DNA of 10,783 nt from CBDHFQ01 sp965262565 (GTDB lineage: Bacteria; Bacteroidota; Bacteroidia; J057). Of the stretch, positions 1-6,647 are shown in pieces. The position numbers and the translations under genes were made by a program. Position 1 is the first letter of the stretch; every line of letters begins with the position of its first letter. The stretch lies in contig CBDHFQ010000011.1 of the NCBI GenBank assembly GCA_965262565.1, forward strand, positions 1-10,783. Direction: 5' to 3'. The notes beneath the pieces are model-generated. The model did not search any database and was not told the DNA's origin. It worked only from the letters and a program-made list of their open reading frames with translations.

Positions 1-170
1 TCCATCATTTTTTGTTGGTGGAGAGCGAATGGCGAAGGTGCCTGTACAGACACATGAGGATGCGTCTGTACAGGTGGCGCTAAGACCGAGCCGATAGACA
101 AGTCCGTAAGGCACCGATCAGCTGAGGGAGGGACGACTGAATGCTGATGCCCCTAATCATCCTCCTTCCT
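1..170. other. GC-rich non-coding segment with strong secondary-structure potential
   Basis: No convincing gene is seen here. I count 57 G+C in positions 41-140, well above the AT-rich intergenic DNA elsewhere in the window. Besides the perfect inverted repeat at 41-74, positions 124-131 (GAGGGAGG) can pair with 161-168 (CCTCCTTC) with a single G-U pair, and GGTGCC at 37-42 is complementary to GGCACC at 110-115. The last pairing competes with the base of the 41-74 hairpin. It could be a structured RNA on either strand, a dispersed repeat, or the 3' region of the operon to its right. I recognise no known RNA family. On the minus strand ATGATG begins at position 8, so another gene might start at the left edge, but too little is visible to call it. 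Confidence 0.35.
41..74. repeat. Perfect 11-bp inverted repeat (hairpin)
   Basis: CCTGTACAGAC at 41-51 is exactly complementary to GTCTGTACAGG at 64-74, with 12 bases between. After one mismatch (52/63) three more base pairs can form inside (53-55 with 60-62). The arms contain the self-complementary octamer CTGTACAG. There is no T-run directly after the stem on either strand, so this is not a typical intrinsic terminator. It could be a REP-like element, part of a structured RNA, or an operator. It lies downstream of the barrel-protein gene that ends at 285. Confidence 0.6.
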
Positions 171-284
171 TTATTTGGGTTCGAGGGTCATCATATCATC
201 ATCGCTTTCATTTAGATATTGAGCTAACTTATCCAGGTCCTCTGTCATGTTACCGGGAATTAGTACATATCCTCGGCTCCGTTT

Positions 285-896
285 TTAATATAAAGCTGTG
301 ATAAATCCTAGGGAAATACCGAAGGCGGCACGATGATTGGCCCAAAAATCTTCTTTTTTCCAAATTTGATTCTGAAACAGATCAAACGAAACAGCACTTT
401 TAGCATTTATGTAATATTCCCCTCCTAAGGTAGCTCTGGTGGTAAAAATGCTTCTATTATCTTGATTGAAAATGATCGTGTTATTGTCTTCGATAGCAGT
501 AGGGAAATCATAAAACTTGACTCCTGGCTGAAAGGTGAGAAAAAGGCATACATTTTCTTTAAGGGCTGTTCTATATCCTCCTCCCAGAATTAAGTCAGAA
601 AAGAATGCTGTTCCTTTTACGACATTCGTCAGATTGTCAATATTCCTAAGCTCATAACTCGTGTCATAGGTATCATAATTCAACCTAAAGAAAAATCCCT
701 CCATTCTATTTAAGCGATATTCAATGGAGGTCTTGATCAACAATCCGTATGATAACAAATCGGAATTACTGTGAATGTAGCCTATCTCTAAAGAGGGGAG
801 GAATATCTTTTCTCCAACCTCTATTTCATCTGGTTGGGCACAACATACGCCAATAAGTGTATAAGTCAGGAACAGAATTAATAGTTGTTTGATCAT
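285..896 (-). CDS. Predicted outer-membrane beta-barrel protein (hypothetical)
   Basis: A 203-residue exported protein of unknown specific function. It begins with a short basic end and a hydrophobic stretch (residues 4-20), with a likely signal-peptidase I site after CCA, leaving Gln as the first mature residue, as is common in Bacteroidota. The two cysteines do not form a good lipobox because Val or Cys occupies the -1 position. The mature part alternates polar and hydrophobic residues, is rich in Tyr and Phe, has Gly-rich turns (LGGGYR, TLGGEYY), and ends in a hydrophobic strand with a terminal Tyr, all typical of an 8-10-strand barrel. The gene starts 123 bp after the ZigA-like GTPase gene on the same strand, and I found no TAnnTTTG promoter in that gap, so it may be the last gene of the metal operon. 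A metal-related role is inferred only from position. Confidence 0.72.
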   Translation of the reverse strand: MIKQLLILFLTYTLIGVCCAQPDEIEVGEKIFLPSLEIGYIHSNSDLLSYGLLIKTSIEYRLNRMEGFFFRLNYDTYDTSYELRNIDNLTNVVKGTAFFSDLILGGGYRTALKENVCLFLTFQPGVKFYDFPTAIEDNNTIIFNQDNRSIFTTRATLGGEYYINAKSAVSFDLFQNQIWKKEDFWANHRAAFGISLGFITALY

Positions 897-1019
897 AGAT
901 GAATCCCAGAGTTGATTCGATACGATCTAAAAATAATTCTTTTCTGATAAATATCATTCAACATCTCCTGATTAAGTTAAAGGCATTATAGTTTCCTGCC
1001 ACTTTTCATCATTTTCTAT

Positions 1020-2246
1020 TCAGGGAGATAAGGGATATACTCTCTGTACAGGCCATGCATCTTGATAGCCTTTTTGCCATTTTTGTGTAGCCAATTCTTC
1101 CTTCGTAGCTAGTGCGGCGTCAAGTTCGGCTCTGATGCGTGCTTCATCCATATCTTGTCCTATAAACACGATTTCATTTTTTCTATCGCCAAAGGTTTTG
1201 CTCCAATCAGATTCTATCTCCTTTTGGTTTTCTAAAAAAGACCAATACTGAAGGCGCTGGCTGAAAGGCATGCTACACCACCAAACTCCTGCACTATCTG
1301 CACGCAAAGAACCACCAGCTTGACTCCAAACCAATGCCTGATCAGGCCTGGAGGCTAACCAAAATAATCCTTTACTACGAATAATAGATGTAGGAAATTT
1401 ATGTTGTAAATAATCCCAAAATCGGTTGGGATCAAAAGGCTTTTTCGTGCGATAGACAAAGGAACTTATCCCATATTCATCTGTTTCAGGTGTATGTTCC
1501 TCTTTATTCAACTCCTCTATCCAACCCGCACTTTGCTCCGCCTCTTCAAAACTAAATAATCCCGTATTGAGAATTGCCTGTGGATTCACTTTACTGAAAG
1601 TAGATATAATTATTTTGGCGGTAGGATTGAGTTTATGGATGGCAGCTTTTAATAGACCTATGGTTTCTTCGGGGACTAAATCTGCCTTATTCAAAATGAT
1701 GACATTAGCAAATTCGACTTGGTCTGTCAAAAGGTTCACTATCGTTCTGTAGTCTCCTTCCATATCTGACAGATTTCTATCTACTAACAATTCTGAACTG
1801 CCAAAATCCTTGAAAAAATTGAACGCATCAACCACGGTTACCATCGTATCTACATAGCTCCATTTAGATAGATCGATGCCGTTTTCTTCATCAACGAAAC
1901 TAAACGTTTGAGCCACTGGTACGGGTTCGCTGATACCTGTACTTTCTATGAGCAAATAGTCAAAACGATTTTCTTTGGCCAATCGCTCCACTTCTACCAT
2001 CAAATCTTCTCGAAGGGTACAACAAATACAGCCATTGCTCATTTCTACCAACTTCTCTTCCGTCCGAGAAAGAACATTTTCATTTTTCACTAAGTTGGCA
2101 TCAACATTCACTTCACTCATATCGTTAACAATGACAGCAACTTTTAAGCCTTCTTTGTTATGCAAAACATGATTGAGCAAGGTAGTTTTTCCCGCTCCTA
2201 AAAAGCCGCTCAAAACGGTTACTGGTAGTTTTTTTGTACTGTTCAT
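1020..2246 (-). CDS. zigA: COG0523 (CobW-family) GTPase, ZigA-like zinc metallochaperone
   Basis: A 408-residue cytosolic G3E-family GTPase. Visible motifs are Walker A GFLGAGKT (residues 14-21), the metal-binding CxCC motif (C73, C75, C76, in NGCICC), the ESTGISEP switch region (101-108) and the guanine-specificity motif NKAD (186-189). From about residue 257 (GISSFVYR) it has a CobW C-terminal domain. Length, the NDMSEVN and SEPVPVAQTF segments and the GISSFVYR motif fit the ZigA-type subgroup, whose members are known to be induced by zinc limitation and proposed to deliver zinc to client enzymes using GTP. It follows the MerC-domain gene by 48 bp and is the second COG0523 gene in the run. 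The family is certain. The zigA name and zinc as the metal are inferred from subgroup resemblance and context; cobalt, iron or nitrile-hydratase chaperones belong to other branches. Confidence 0.93.
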   Translation of the reverse strand: MNSTKKLPVTVLSGFLGAGKTTLLNHVLHNKEGLKVAVIVNDMSEVNVDANLVKNENVLSRTEEKLVEMSNGCICCTLREDLMVEVERLAKENRFDYLLIESTGISEPVPVAQTFSFVDEENGIDLSKWSYVDTMVTVVDAFNFFKDFGSSELLVDRNLSDMEGDYRTIVNLLTDQVEFANVIILNKADLVPEETIGLLKAAIHKLNPTAKIIISTFSKVNPQAILNTGLFSFEEAEQSAGWIEELNKEEHTPETDEYGISSFVYRTKKPFDPNRFWDYLQHKFPTSIIRSKGLFWLASRPDQALVWSQAGGSLRADSAGVWWCSMPFSQRLQYWSFLENQKEIESDWSKTFGDRKNEIVFIGQDMDEARIRAELDAALATKEELATQKWQKGYQDAWPVQRVYPLSP

Positions 2247-2294
2247 ATAGCTATTAACTTTAGGGAGATCTTTTTTTGTTTTATGTATTTAAGT

Positions 2295-2717
2295 TTATAA
2301 ATCAGTGCAACATTGATCATTGTCGCACTGACAATATTTTCTGTTATAAATGTGCAAGAAAATGAGACTCAGTGTAGGAATATATATCACTTCTTCCAGT
2401 AAATGGATTATTTCTAGCTTTTCATTTAATACAATAAAAAATAAAACGAGCCAACTTATCACAAAGGCATATTTGATCCAGGAGGTTGATGTTTTTTTCA
2501 CAGACCAATAAACTGCTATAAAGGATAGGGCAAGCAATAAAACATCAATAATTCCCCACCACCATGGACTCTCAATATGATGCTCTTCCGTTCCAGAATA
2601 AGCTAGAAATAGAAATGGAGTCAACAGACAGTGGATAAGACATAAGCCACTTGCCAATGCACCAAATACGTCCGACTTACTTTGGGATGTATTTTTAACT
2701 AATTGATAACTCAACAT
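2295..2717 (-). CDS. MerC-domain integral membrane protein
   Basis: A 140-residue protein with four predicted membrane helices (about residues 20-40, 54-70, 82-97 and 107-124). The N-terminal part has the MerC-type pattern: Asp16, a Gly/Ala-rich turn, then C26-L-I-H29-C30 and TP, placing the cysteine pair in or next to the first helix. The C-terminal tail is cysteine-rich (C129, C131, C136, C137), a plausible soft-metal ligand set. MerC proteins were first described as mercury transporters, but there is no merR, merA, merP or merT here. In Bacteroidota such genes often sit beside Fur/Zur regulators and CobW GTPases. It lies between the two COG0523 genes with gaps of 49 and 48 bp, so co-transcription is likely. 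A role in zinc movement or sensing at the inner membrane is inferred. Confidence 0.85.
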   Translation of the reverse strand: MLSYQLVKNTSQSKSDVFGALASGLCLIHCLLTPFLFLAYSGTEEHHIESPWWWGIIDVLLLALSFIAVYWSVKKTSTSWIKYAFVISWLVLFFIVLNEKLEIIHLLEEVIYIPTLSLIFLHIYNRKYCQCDNDQCCTDL

Positions 2718-2766
2718 TTAATTTTAAAATTTTGTACGGTTGCTATACTTATTGAAATATGATGTC

Positions 2767-3771
2767 CTATGCAAAACATCTCTCCAATAGCCTCGCCAAG
2801 CCTTCTCTTTTGATATTCTTACCAATGAAAACAATGATACTTTGCTTCTTTTCTCCTTCCTCCCAGGCACGTTTTTCCTGAAAATCCAACCTTTTCCCAA
2901 CCGATTGCATAATTTGTTGTTGATCAGAATCCTTCAACCAAACTAAGCCTTTCATTCTGTATAATCCTTTTGATTGGAAGCTGAGGAAGACAAAGAGGTG
3001 ATGGTATAAGGACTCGTACTTGAAGGGACGCTCAAAGGTGAAGGTATGGGACACAACTTCCTCTGTATGCTCATGATGATGATGAGAATGAGGTGTTTGG
3101 ACAGGGAAACTATGCCCCTTGTGTAGTGCTTGATGATCTTTGTTAAAAATGTGTGTCAATTGTAGCTCATTAAAAAGACGGTGATGTCCCGGAAAATTTA
3201 TTTCAGGAAAATCACCTTTGTTTCCGCAAAGGATTTTTGCTAAGGGATTTAGGCCTTGTAGCTTGTTTTTTACCTCATTTAATCGCTTTTCATTCACCAA
3301 ATCCGTTTTATTAATTAGTAAAATATCGCTAAAAGTGATTTGGCTCATAGCCTCTTCAGTTTCGACAAGTTGTTCCTCTATTAACTCAGCATCTACCAAA
3401 CAGATAATATTAGATAATGGAAACTGTTTCTTGATAGCTGGGTGACTTACGAAAGGGGCCGCAAGTCCTGTGGGATCAGCTACCCCTGTCGCTTCAATAA
3501 TAATCTCATCATATTCCTCTCTTCTATTAAAAAGGGTATTCAAAATTTCATACAAGCTCTCATGGAGGGTACAACAAAGGCAGCCATTATTTAATTCTAC
3601 GATGCCATCGTCAGGACGAAGAATCAATTCACTGTCAATTCCTTGTTCCCCAAATTCATTTTCGATAATGGCATATTTTACTCCTTCGTTTTTATTCAGC
3701 AAGTAATTGAGGTAGGTAGTTTTCCCTGCCCCTAAGAATCCAGTTAATATGGTTGTAGGTTTTGCCCCCAT
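2767..3771 (-). CDS. COG0523 (CobW-family) GTPase with His-rich metal-binding loop
   Basis: A 334-residue G3E-family GTPase of the YjiA/YeiR-like size class. It shows Walker A GFLGAGKT (residues 11-18), ENEFGEQGID (37-46), the CxCC metal motif (C64, C66, C67), the EATGVADP switch segment (93-100) and NKTD (154-157). A histidine-rich linker (residues 213-235, including HSHHHHEH) sits between the GTPase core and the CobW C-terminal domain, which begins near SHTFTFERPF. His-rich linkers of this kind are typical of COG0523 proteins that bind zinc, nickel or cobalt. The start codon is 22 bp after the stop of the DUF3299-like gene, consistent with operon transcription. It differs clearly from the ZigA-like paralogue two genes downstream in length, motifs and linker, so the two are unlikely to be a recent duplication. 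It probably acts as a metal chaperone; the client is unknown. Confidence 0.93.
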   Translation of the reverse strand: MGAKPTTILTGFLGAGKTTYLNYLLNKNEGVKYAIIENEFGEQGIDSELILRPDDGIVELNNGCLCCTLHESLYEILNTLFNRREEYDEIIIEATGVADPTGLAAPFVSHPAIKKQFPLSNIICLVDAELIEEQLVETEEAMSQITFSDILLINKTDLVNEKRLNEVKNKLQGLNPLAKILCGNKGDFPEINFPGHHRLFNELQLTHIFNKDHQALHKGHSFPVQTPHSHHHHEHTEEVVSHTFTFERPFKYESLYHHLFVFLSFQSKGLYRMKGLVWLKDSDQQQIMQSVGKRLDFQEKRAWEEGEKKQSIIVFIGKNIKREGLARLLERCFA

Positions 3772-3793
3772 GTATGTAAGTTAAAAGTTTGAC

Positions 3794-4462
3794 CTATTCG
3801 ACCCGGGCATCTCGCAGGACGTAGTAGTACTCGTTTGGATCATCATAATTCAAATGCAACTTTCCTCTAAATTTTTTAAAATCGTCTACCTTAAACCGCT
3901 TACTTTTATCTCTCAAATACATACTCATCACCGAAGCAGGGCTAGCTCTCCCACAAAAGAAACATGAAGCCATAGGATTGGCAGATAACGCTACCGTGTC
4001 GCTAACCTCGTCGAAGGGAATAACAAAACCTTCGATCAGTATTTCCTTGCTGTCTAACGCTTTTACTGCTTCACTGAATACGGGTGAATACATTTCCGTT
4101 TCTAATTCTTGGAAATATGTTAATTGATAATTAATATCTATCAGCACTTGCCATTCTATCTCGATGGGTTCCGAAGTAAGACTTCCATGATAAACTGAAT
4201 TAACTTCTTTTTCCTGAGTTGTTTTTTCATGTCCACGATTACCCCAGCCAGCTATTTTCTCATTGTCAACATAGAAGGTATTCTTGACTACATAATTACC
4301 TTCAATTTGTTCTTGATCTACTGTAGGTATTTTGTTCTTAATGGAAGTAGAAGGTCCATAATATTTCAATTGCCCAAGTCCAATATGCTGACAAATCTTT
4401 TGTTGGGTCAATACAAGACTTACAAAAACAATCATAGCAAGCATCCTCATGCTTTTATTCAT
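3794..4462 (-). CDS. Exported DUF3299-like protein with CxxC motif
   Basis: I start this gene at the ATG giving MNKSMRMLAM, a normal signal peptide (222 residues). A longer frame would begin at 4501 but would overlap the end of the permease gene and bury the signal sequence, whereas the chosen start lies 10 bp after the permease stop. The hydrophobic core spans residues 6-19. The C-terminal 90 residues hold the recognisable domain: KALDSKEILIEGFVIPF, then ALSANPMASCFFCG with C167 and C170, then a compact beta-rich end. This matches the small periplasmic DUF3299-like family that travels with FtsX-type ABC transporters in zinc-related loci. Residues 25-100 look poorly conserved and polar. The Cys pair could bind metal or form a disulfide. 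Its biochemical role is not established; the family call is by pattern and moderately sure. Confidence 0.75.
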   Translation of the reverse strand: MNKSMRMLAMIVFVSLVLTQQKICQHIGLGQLKYYGPSTSIKNKIPTVDQEQIEGNYVVKNTFYVDNEKIAGWGNRGHEKTTQEKEVNSVYHGSLTSEPIEIEWQVLIDINYQLTYFQELETEMYSPVFSEAVKALDSKEILIEGFVIPFDEVSDTVALSANPMASCFFCGRASPASVMSMYLRDKSKRFKVDDFKKFRGKLHLNYDDPNEYYYVLRDARVE

Positions 4463-4472
4463 ATATCTTAGC

Positions 4473-5888
4473 TTAATTCTTGGACAATGTTGCAGATACA
4501 TTCATCCGCATAGCTTGTAATGCCGGTAATAAGGCCGATAAAAATCCGATGGAAAAAGTTAATAGCAATAGCCATAATTCTCCCGGCACTAATCCTCCTT
4601 CGAACTGAATATTGAAATCTCCTGCAGCTTGTCGATTAATAATCTGCAATCCCACACGACTTAAGAACCAACCTAACACGTACCCCAAGGAGGCCAATAA
4701 CATCCCTTCAAGTATTAGTAAACCAAATAAATGCATAGGCTCATATCCCACTGATCGCATCAAGGCTAATTCGTACTTCCGGTCTCTTAAGCGACTATAC
4801 ATCACAAAAAACATACTAAATCCTGCCATGATCATAATTCCATATGCAATGAGCCTTAAAGTAGTTGCACCAATTCCTAGCATATGAAATAACCGGTTAA
4901 TTTCTATAGCGGGTAAGGCAGCTTGCATATTTGTCTGCTCGTTAATTGTTCGAGGCATACTGAGTACGGACATTTTACTTTTGCATTTTAATAGAATTGC
5001 CGTGATTTCCATACTGTCAGGATCTGTAATTGAGGCCTCATCCTCATGAGCATGCTCCTCCTCATGGTCATGAATATGCTCTTCATCGTCTTTGTGCACA
5101 TGTTCCTCCTCACCTTCATGAGCATGTTCCTCCTCATCCTCATGAGCATGCTCCTCCTCATGGTCATGAATATGCTCTTCGTCTTTGTCATGTTCCTCCT
5201 CTTCATGAGCATGTTCTTCCTCATCTTCATGAGCATGCTCCTCCTCATGGTCATGGGTATGCTCTTCATCATCTATATGTGAATGTACTTGCCACACGCT
5301 CTCTATATTGGATAAAACAAGATTATCCAACACAGTATTCGTTACTTCAAGAATCCCCACTACTTTGTAAGGATGATTATCATGGACATGTCCACCTTTC
5401 ACATTTCCGTGAGTGCCAAAAAAAGTATCTCCTACGTTTAAGTTTGATCGCACAGCTACATTTGCTCCTAATGTAGTTTCCATAGCTTTTGAAAAAACTC
5501 GCCCTTCTTGGAGTTCAGCATCATATTTTTCCATATAATCTCTCGTAGTCCCTAAAATTCTATAGCCCTGATAAGAATCTCCATAGGCTAAGGGAATAGC
5601 TTGCTGTATTAATGGATTCTCCATGATTTTACGTGCTTCTCCGAATGAAATATTGCCTGTAGGTGCGTCCATATGATAGATCGCAGAAAGTACTAATTGC
5701 AAAGGACTTCCTTTAGCTCCTACGACCATATCAATATTTCGTAAATCCCTCTGAAATTTTTGTTCCAGTTGATGTTGAATCAGTAGTAGTAATGTAATGA
5801 TCCCTACTCCAAACATCATTAAGCTGATACATAGAGTGGTATTCAAAGGTTTGTGAATAATGTTTTTCCAAGCAATCTTTCCAATCAT
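4473..5888 (-). CDS. FtsX/MacB-type ABC transporter permease with His-rich periplasmic insert
   Basis: A 471-residue inner-membrane permease. The layout is one N-terminal helix (about residues 15-37), a large periplasmic MacB-like domain, then three C-terminal FtsX helices with the characteristic YSRLRDRKYELALMRSVG loop between them. I prefer the ATG at 5888 (MIGKIAWKNI, the usual start of this family). A TTG two codons upstream would overlap the ATPase stop codon. Within the periplasmic domain, residues 202-284 form an extremely His/Asp/Glu-rich insert with 24 histidines between H202 and H281, mostly as HxH or HxHxH groups spaced by acidic runs, well suited to binding zinc or another divalent metal. 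The ATG lies 2 bp after the ATPase stop, so translation is probably coupled. MacB/LolCE-type proteins usually move substrates between inner membrane, periplasm and outer membrane rather than import ions directly, so the insert may sense, buffer or hand over metal. Confidence 0.92.
   Translation of the reverse strand: MIGKIAWKNIIHKPLNTTLCISLMMFGVGIITLLLLIQHQLEQKFQRDLRNIDMVVGAKGSPLQLVLSAIYHMDAPTGNISFGEARKIMENPLIQQAIPLAYGDSYQGYRILGTTRDYMEKYDAELQEGRVFSKAMETTLGANVAVRSNLNVGDTFFGTHGNVKGGHVHDNHPYKVVGILEVTNTVLDNLVLSNIESVWQVHSHIDDEEHTHDHEEEHAHEDEEEHAHEEEEHDKDEEHIHDHEEEHAHEDEEEHAHEGEEEHVHKDDEEHIHDHEEEHAHEDEASITDPDSMEITAILLKCKSKMSVLSMPRTINEQTNMQAALPAIEINRLFHMLGIGATTLRLIAYGIMIMAGFSMFFVMYSRLRDRKYELALMRSVGYEPMHLFGLLILEGMLLASLGYVLGWFLSRVGLQIINRQAAGDFNIQFEGGLVPGELWLLLLTFSIGFLSALLPALQAMRMNVSATLSKN
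5042..5267 (-). repeat. Tandem DNA repeats encoding the His/Glu-rich insert
   Basis: Three near-identical 43-bp blocks lie at 5042-5084, 5138-5180 and 5225-5267. The first two are identical and the third differs at three positions. The steps between blocks are 96 and 87 bp, both multiples of three, so copies can be gained or lost without shifting the frame. The near-identity at DNA level, not only in protein, points to recent duplication or ongoing slippage. The encoded unit is roughly HIHDHEEEHAHEDEEEHAHE. Confidence 0.88.
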
Positions 5889-5890
5889 GC

Positions 5891-6517
5891 TCAATTGCTA
5901 TTAGTTAAAAAAGGAGTTAATTCAATACTAGAACTTATCTCAGTTCGCAATCGGTCGTCATGTGTTACAATGATTAGAGCAACATCATTAACTTGAGCTT
6001 CTTCTAATAAGAGATCTAATACCTGAGTACAATTTTTATTATCCAAAGCACTTGTGGGTTCATCTGCTAACAACAATTTAGGTTCGTTCATCACGGCACG
6101 AGCTATGGTAGCCCTTTGTTGTTGGCCAGTGCTTAATTGACTTGGATAGCGATGGAGAACATGATCAATATTTAAGCGATGGGCAATAGCTTTAGCTTTA
6201 TCTTTTGTACCTGCAAAAGGAGAGATCAATAAATTATCCAGCACTGAAAGCGATTCTATAAAATAGGGTTTTTGATAAACGATACCGATGTGTTGCCCTC
6301 TAAACCGGTCCATTTTTACTGGAGGCAGGGTAGAAATAGGAACCTCATCAATAAATATGTCTCCCTTTAAAGGTTGGAGTAATCCCGCCAATAAATGCAA
6401 CAAGGTGGTTTTGCCACAGCCTGACTCCCCATGTATCAGTAACTCATGCCGCGACGCTACTCCAAAATCAGGGAAGTAAAGAGGATCTGAATTGGGGGTA
6501 CTGATAGGCGACATCAT
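5891..6517 (-). CDS. LolD/MacB-like ABC transporter ATP-binding protein (frameshifted N-terminus)
   Basis: The open frame of 208 residues contains all nucleotide-binding motifs: Walker A GESGCGKT (30-37), Q-loop YQKP (Q82), signature LSTGQQQR (128-135), Walker B LLLADEP (148-154), D-loop SALD and H-loop H186. It energises the FtsX-type permease encoded 2 bp downstream. The family is the LolD/MacB group of small stand-alone ATPases. The start shown is the only ATG usable in this frame, because a stop codon lies immediately upstream (6518-6520), but its first eight or so residues are not ABC-like. The canonical start MIKINDVAYQYP is encoded in another frame from 6530, and skipping one C in the CCCCC run (6494-6498) joins it to NSDPLYFPDF, giving a normal 212-residue protein. 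As written, the product would lack the first beta strand and the aromatic A-loop that stacks on ATP, so it may be weak or inactive unless the frameshift is an error or is bypassed. Confidence 0.9.
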   Translation of the reverse strand: MMSPISTPNSDPLYFPDFGVASRHELLIHGESGCGKTTLLHLLAGLLQPLKGDIFIDEVPISTLPPVKMDRFRGQHIGIVYQKPYFIESLSVLDNLLISPFAGTKDKAKAIAHRLNIDHVLHRYPSQLSTGQQQRATIARAVMNEPKLLLADEPTSALDNKNCTQVLDLLLEEAQVNDVALIIVTHDDRLRTEISSSIELTPFLTNSN

Positions 6518-6530
6518 TTATTTTGATCAT
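6491..6530 (-). other. Out-of-frame true 5' end of the ABC ATPase gene; +1 shift at a C5 run
   Basis: From an ATG at 6530 the minus strand reads MIKINDVAYQYP, a textbook first strand of a LolD-type ATPase with the aromatic A-loop residue, then runs into TGA at 6468-6470. The homopolymer at 6494-6498 (GGGGG on the plus strand) is where the two frames meet. With one base fewer, the protein reads on as YPNSDPLYFPDF into the Walker A region with no other change. The match on both sides of the junction makes chance unlikely. Sequencing or assembly error in a homopolymer is the simplest cause; an authentic disrupting mutation or +1 slippage on CCC-C cannot be excluded from one sequence. Confidence 0.82.
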
Positions 6531-6647
6531 CGTACCAATATGTTAATGCAGTTCATGCTCCTAAAAATTTGTCACGGTTTCTCTTTTAAAATTATCCTTA
6601 TACCTGCTAGTTTTAGATAGCTTGAACATGTCCAAATATTCTTTCGT

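Noticed and set aside
171..248. 25-codon minus-strand frame (MTEDLDKLAQYLNESDDD...) downstream of and in frame with the barrel gene
   Set aside because: Short and acidic, with no clear ribosome site; it could equally be chance sequence after the stop. Kept only as a note.
2295..2717. Mercury-resistance (mer) operon
   Set aside because: Only a MerC-domain gene is present; no merR, merA, merP or merT, and the neighbours are COG0523 GTPases and a His-rich ABC system.
4463..4501. Upstream extension of the DUF3299-like protein (start at 4501)
   Set aside because: It would overlap the permease end and place 13 residues before an otherwise normal signal peptide.
5030..5476. Long open frames on both strands across the His-rich region
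   Set aside because: They are produced by the low-complexity repeats of the permease gene (His-Pro and Met-Arg rich shadows) and have no family features.
5889..5894. TTG start for the permease two codons upstream
   Set aside because: The ATG at 5888 gives the usual MIGKIAWKN beginning and avoids overlap with the ATPase stop codon.
6529..6556. Nine-codon leader frame (MNCINILVR) whose stop overlaps the ATG at 6530
   Set aside because: The GGAG before it is only one base from its ATG, too close to act as a ribosome site; no other support for a leader peptide.
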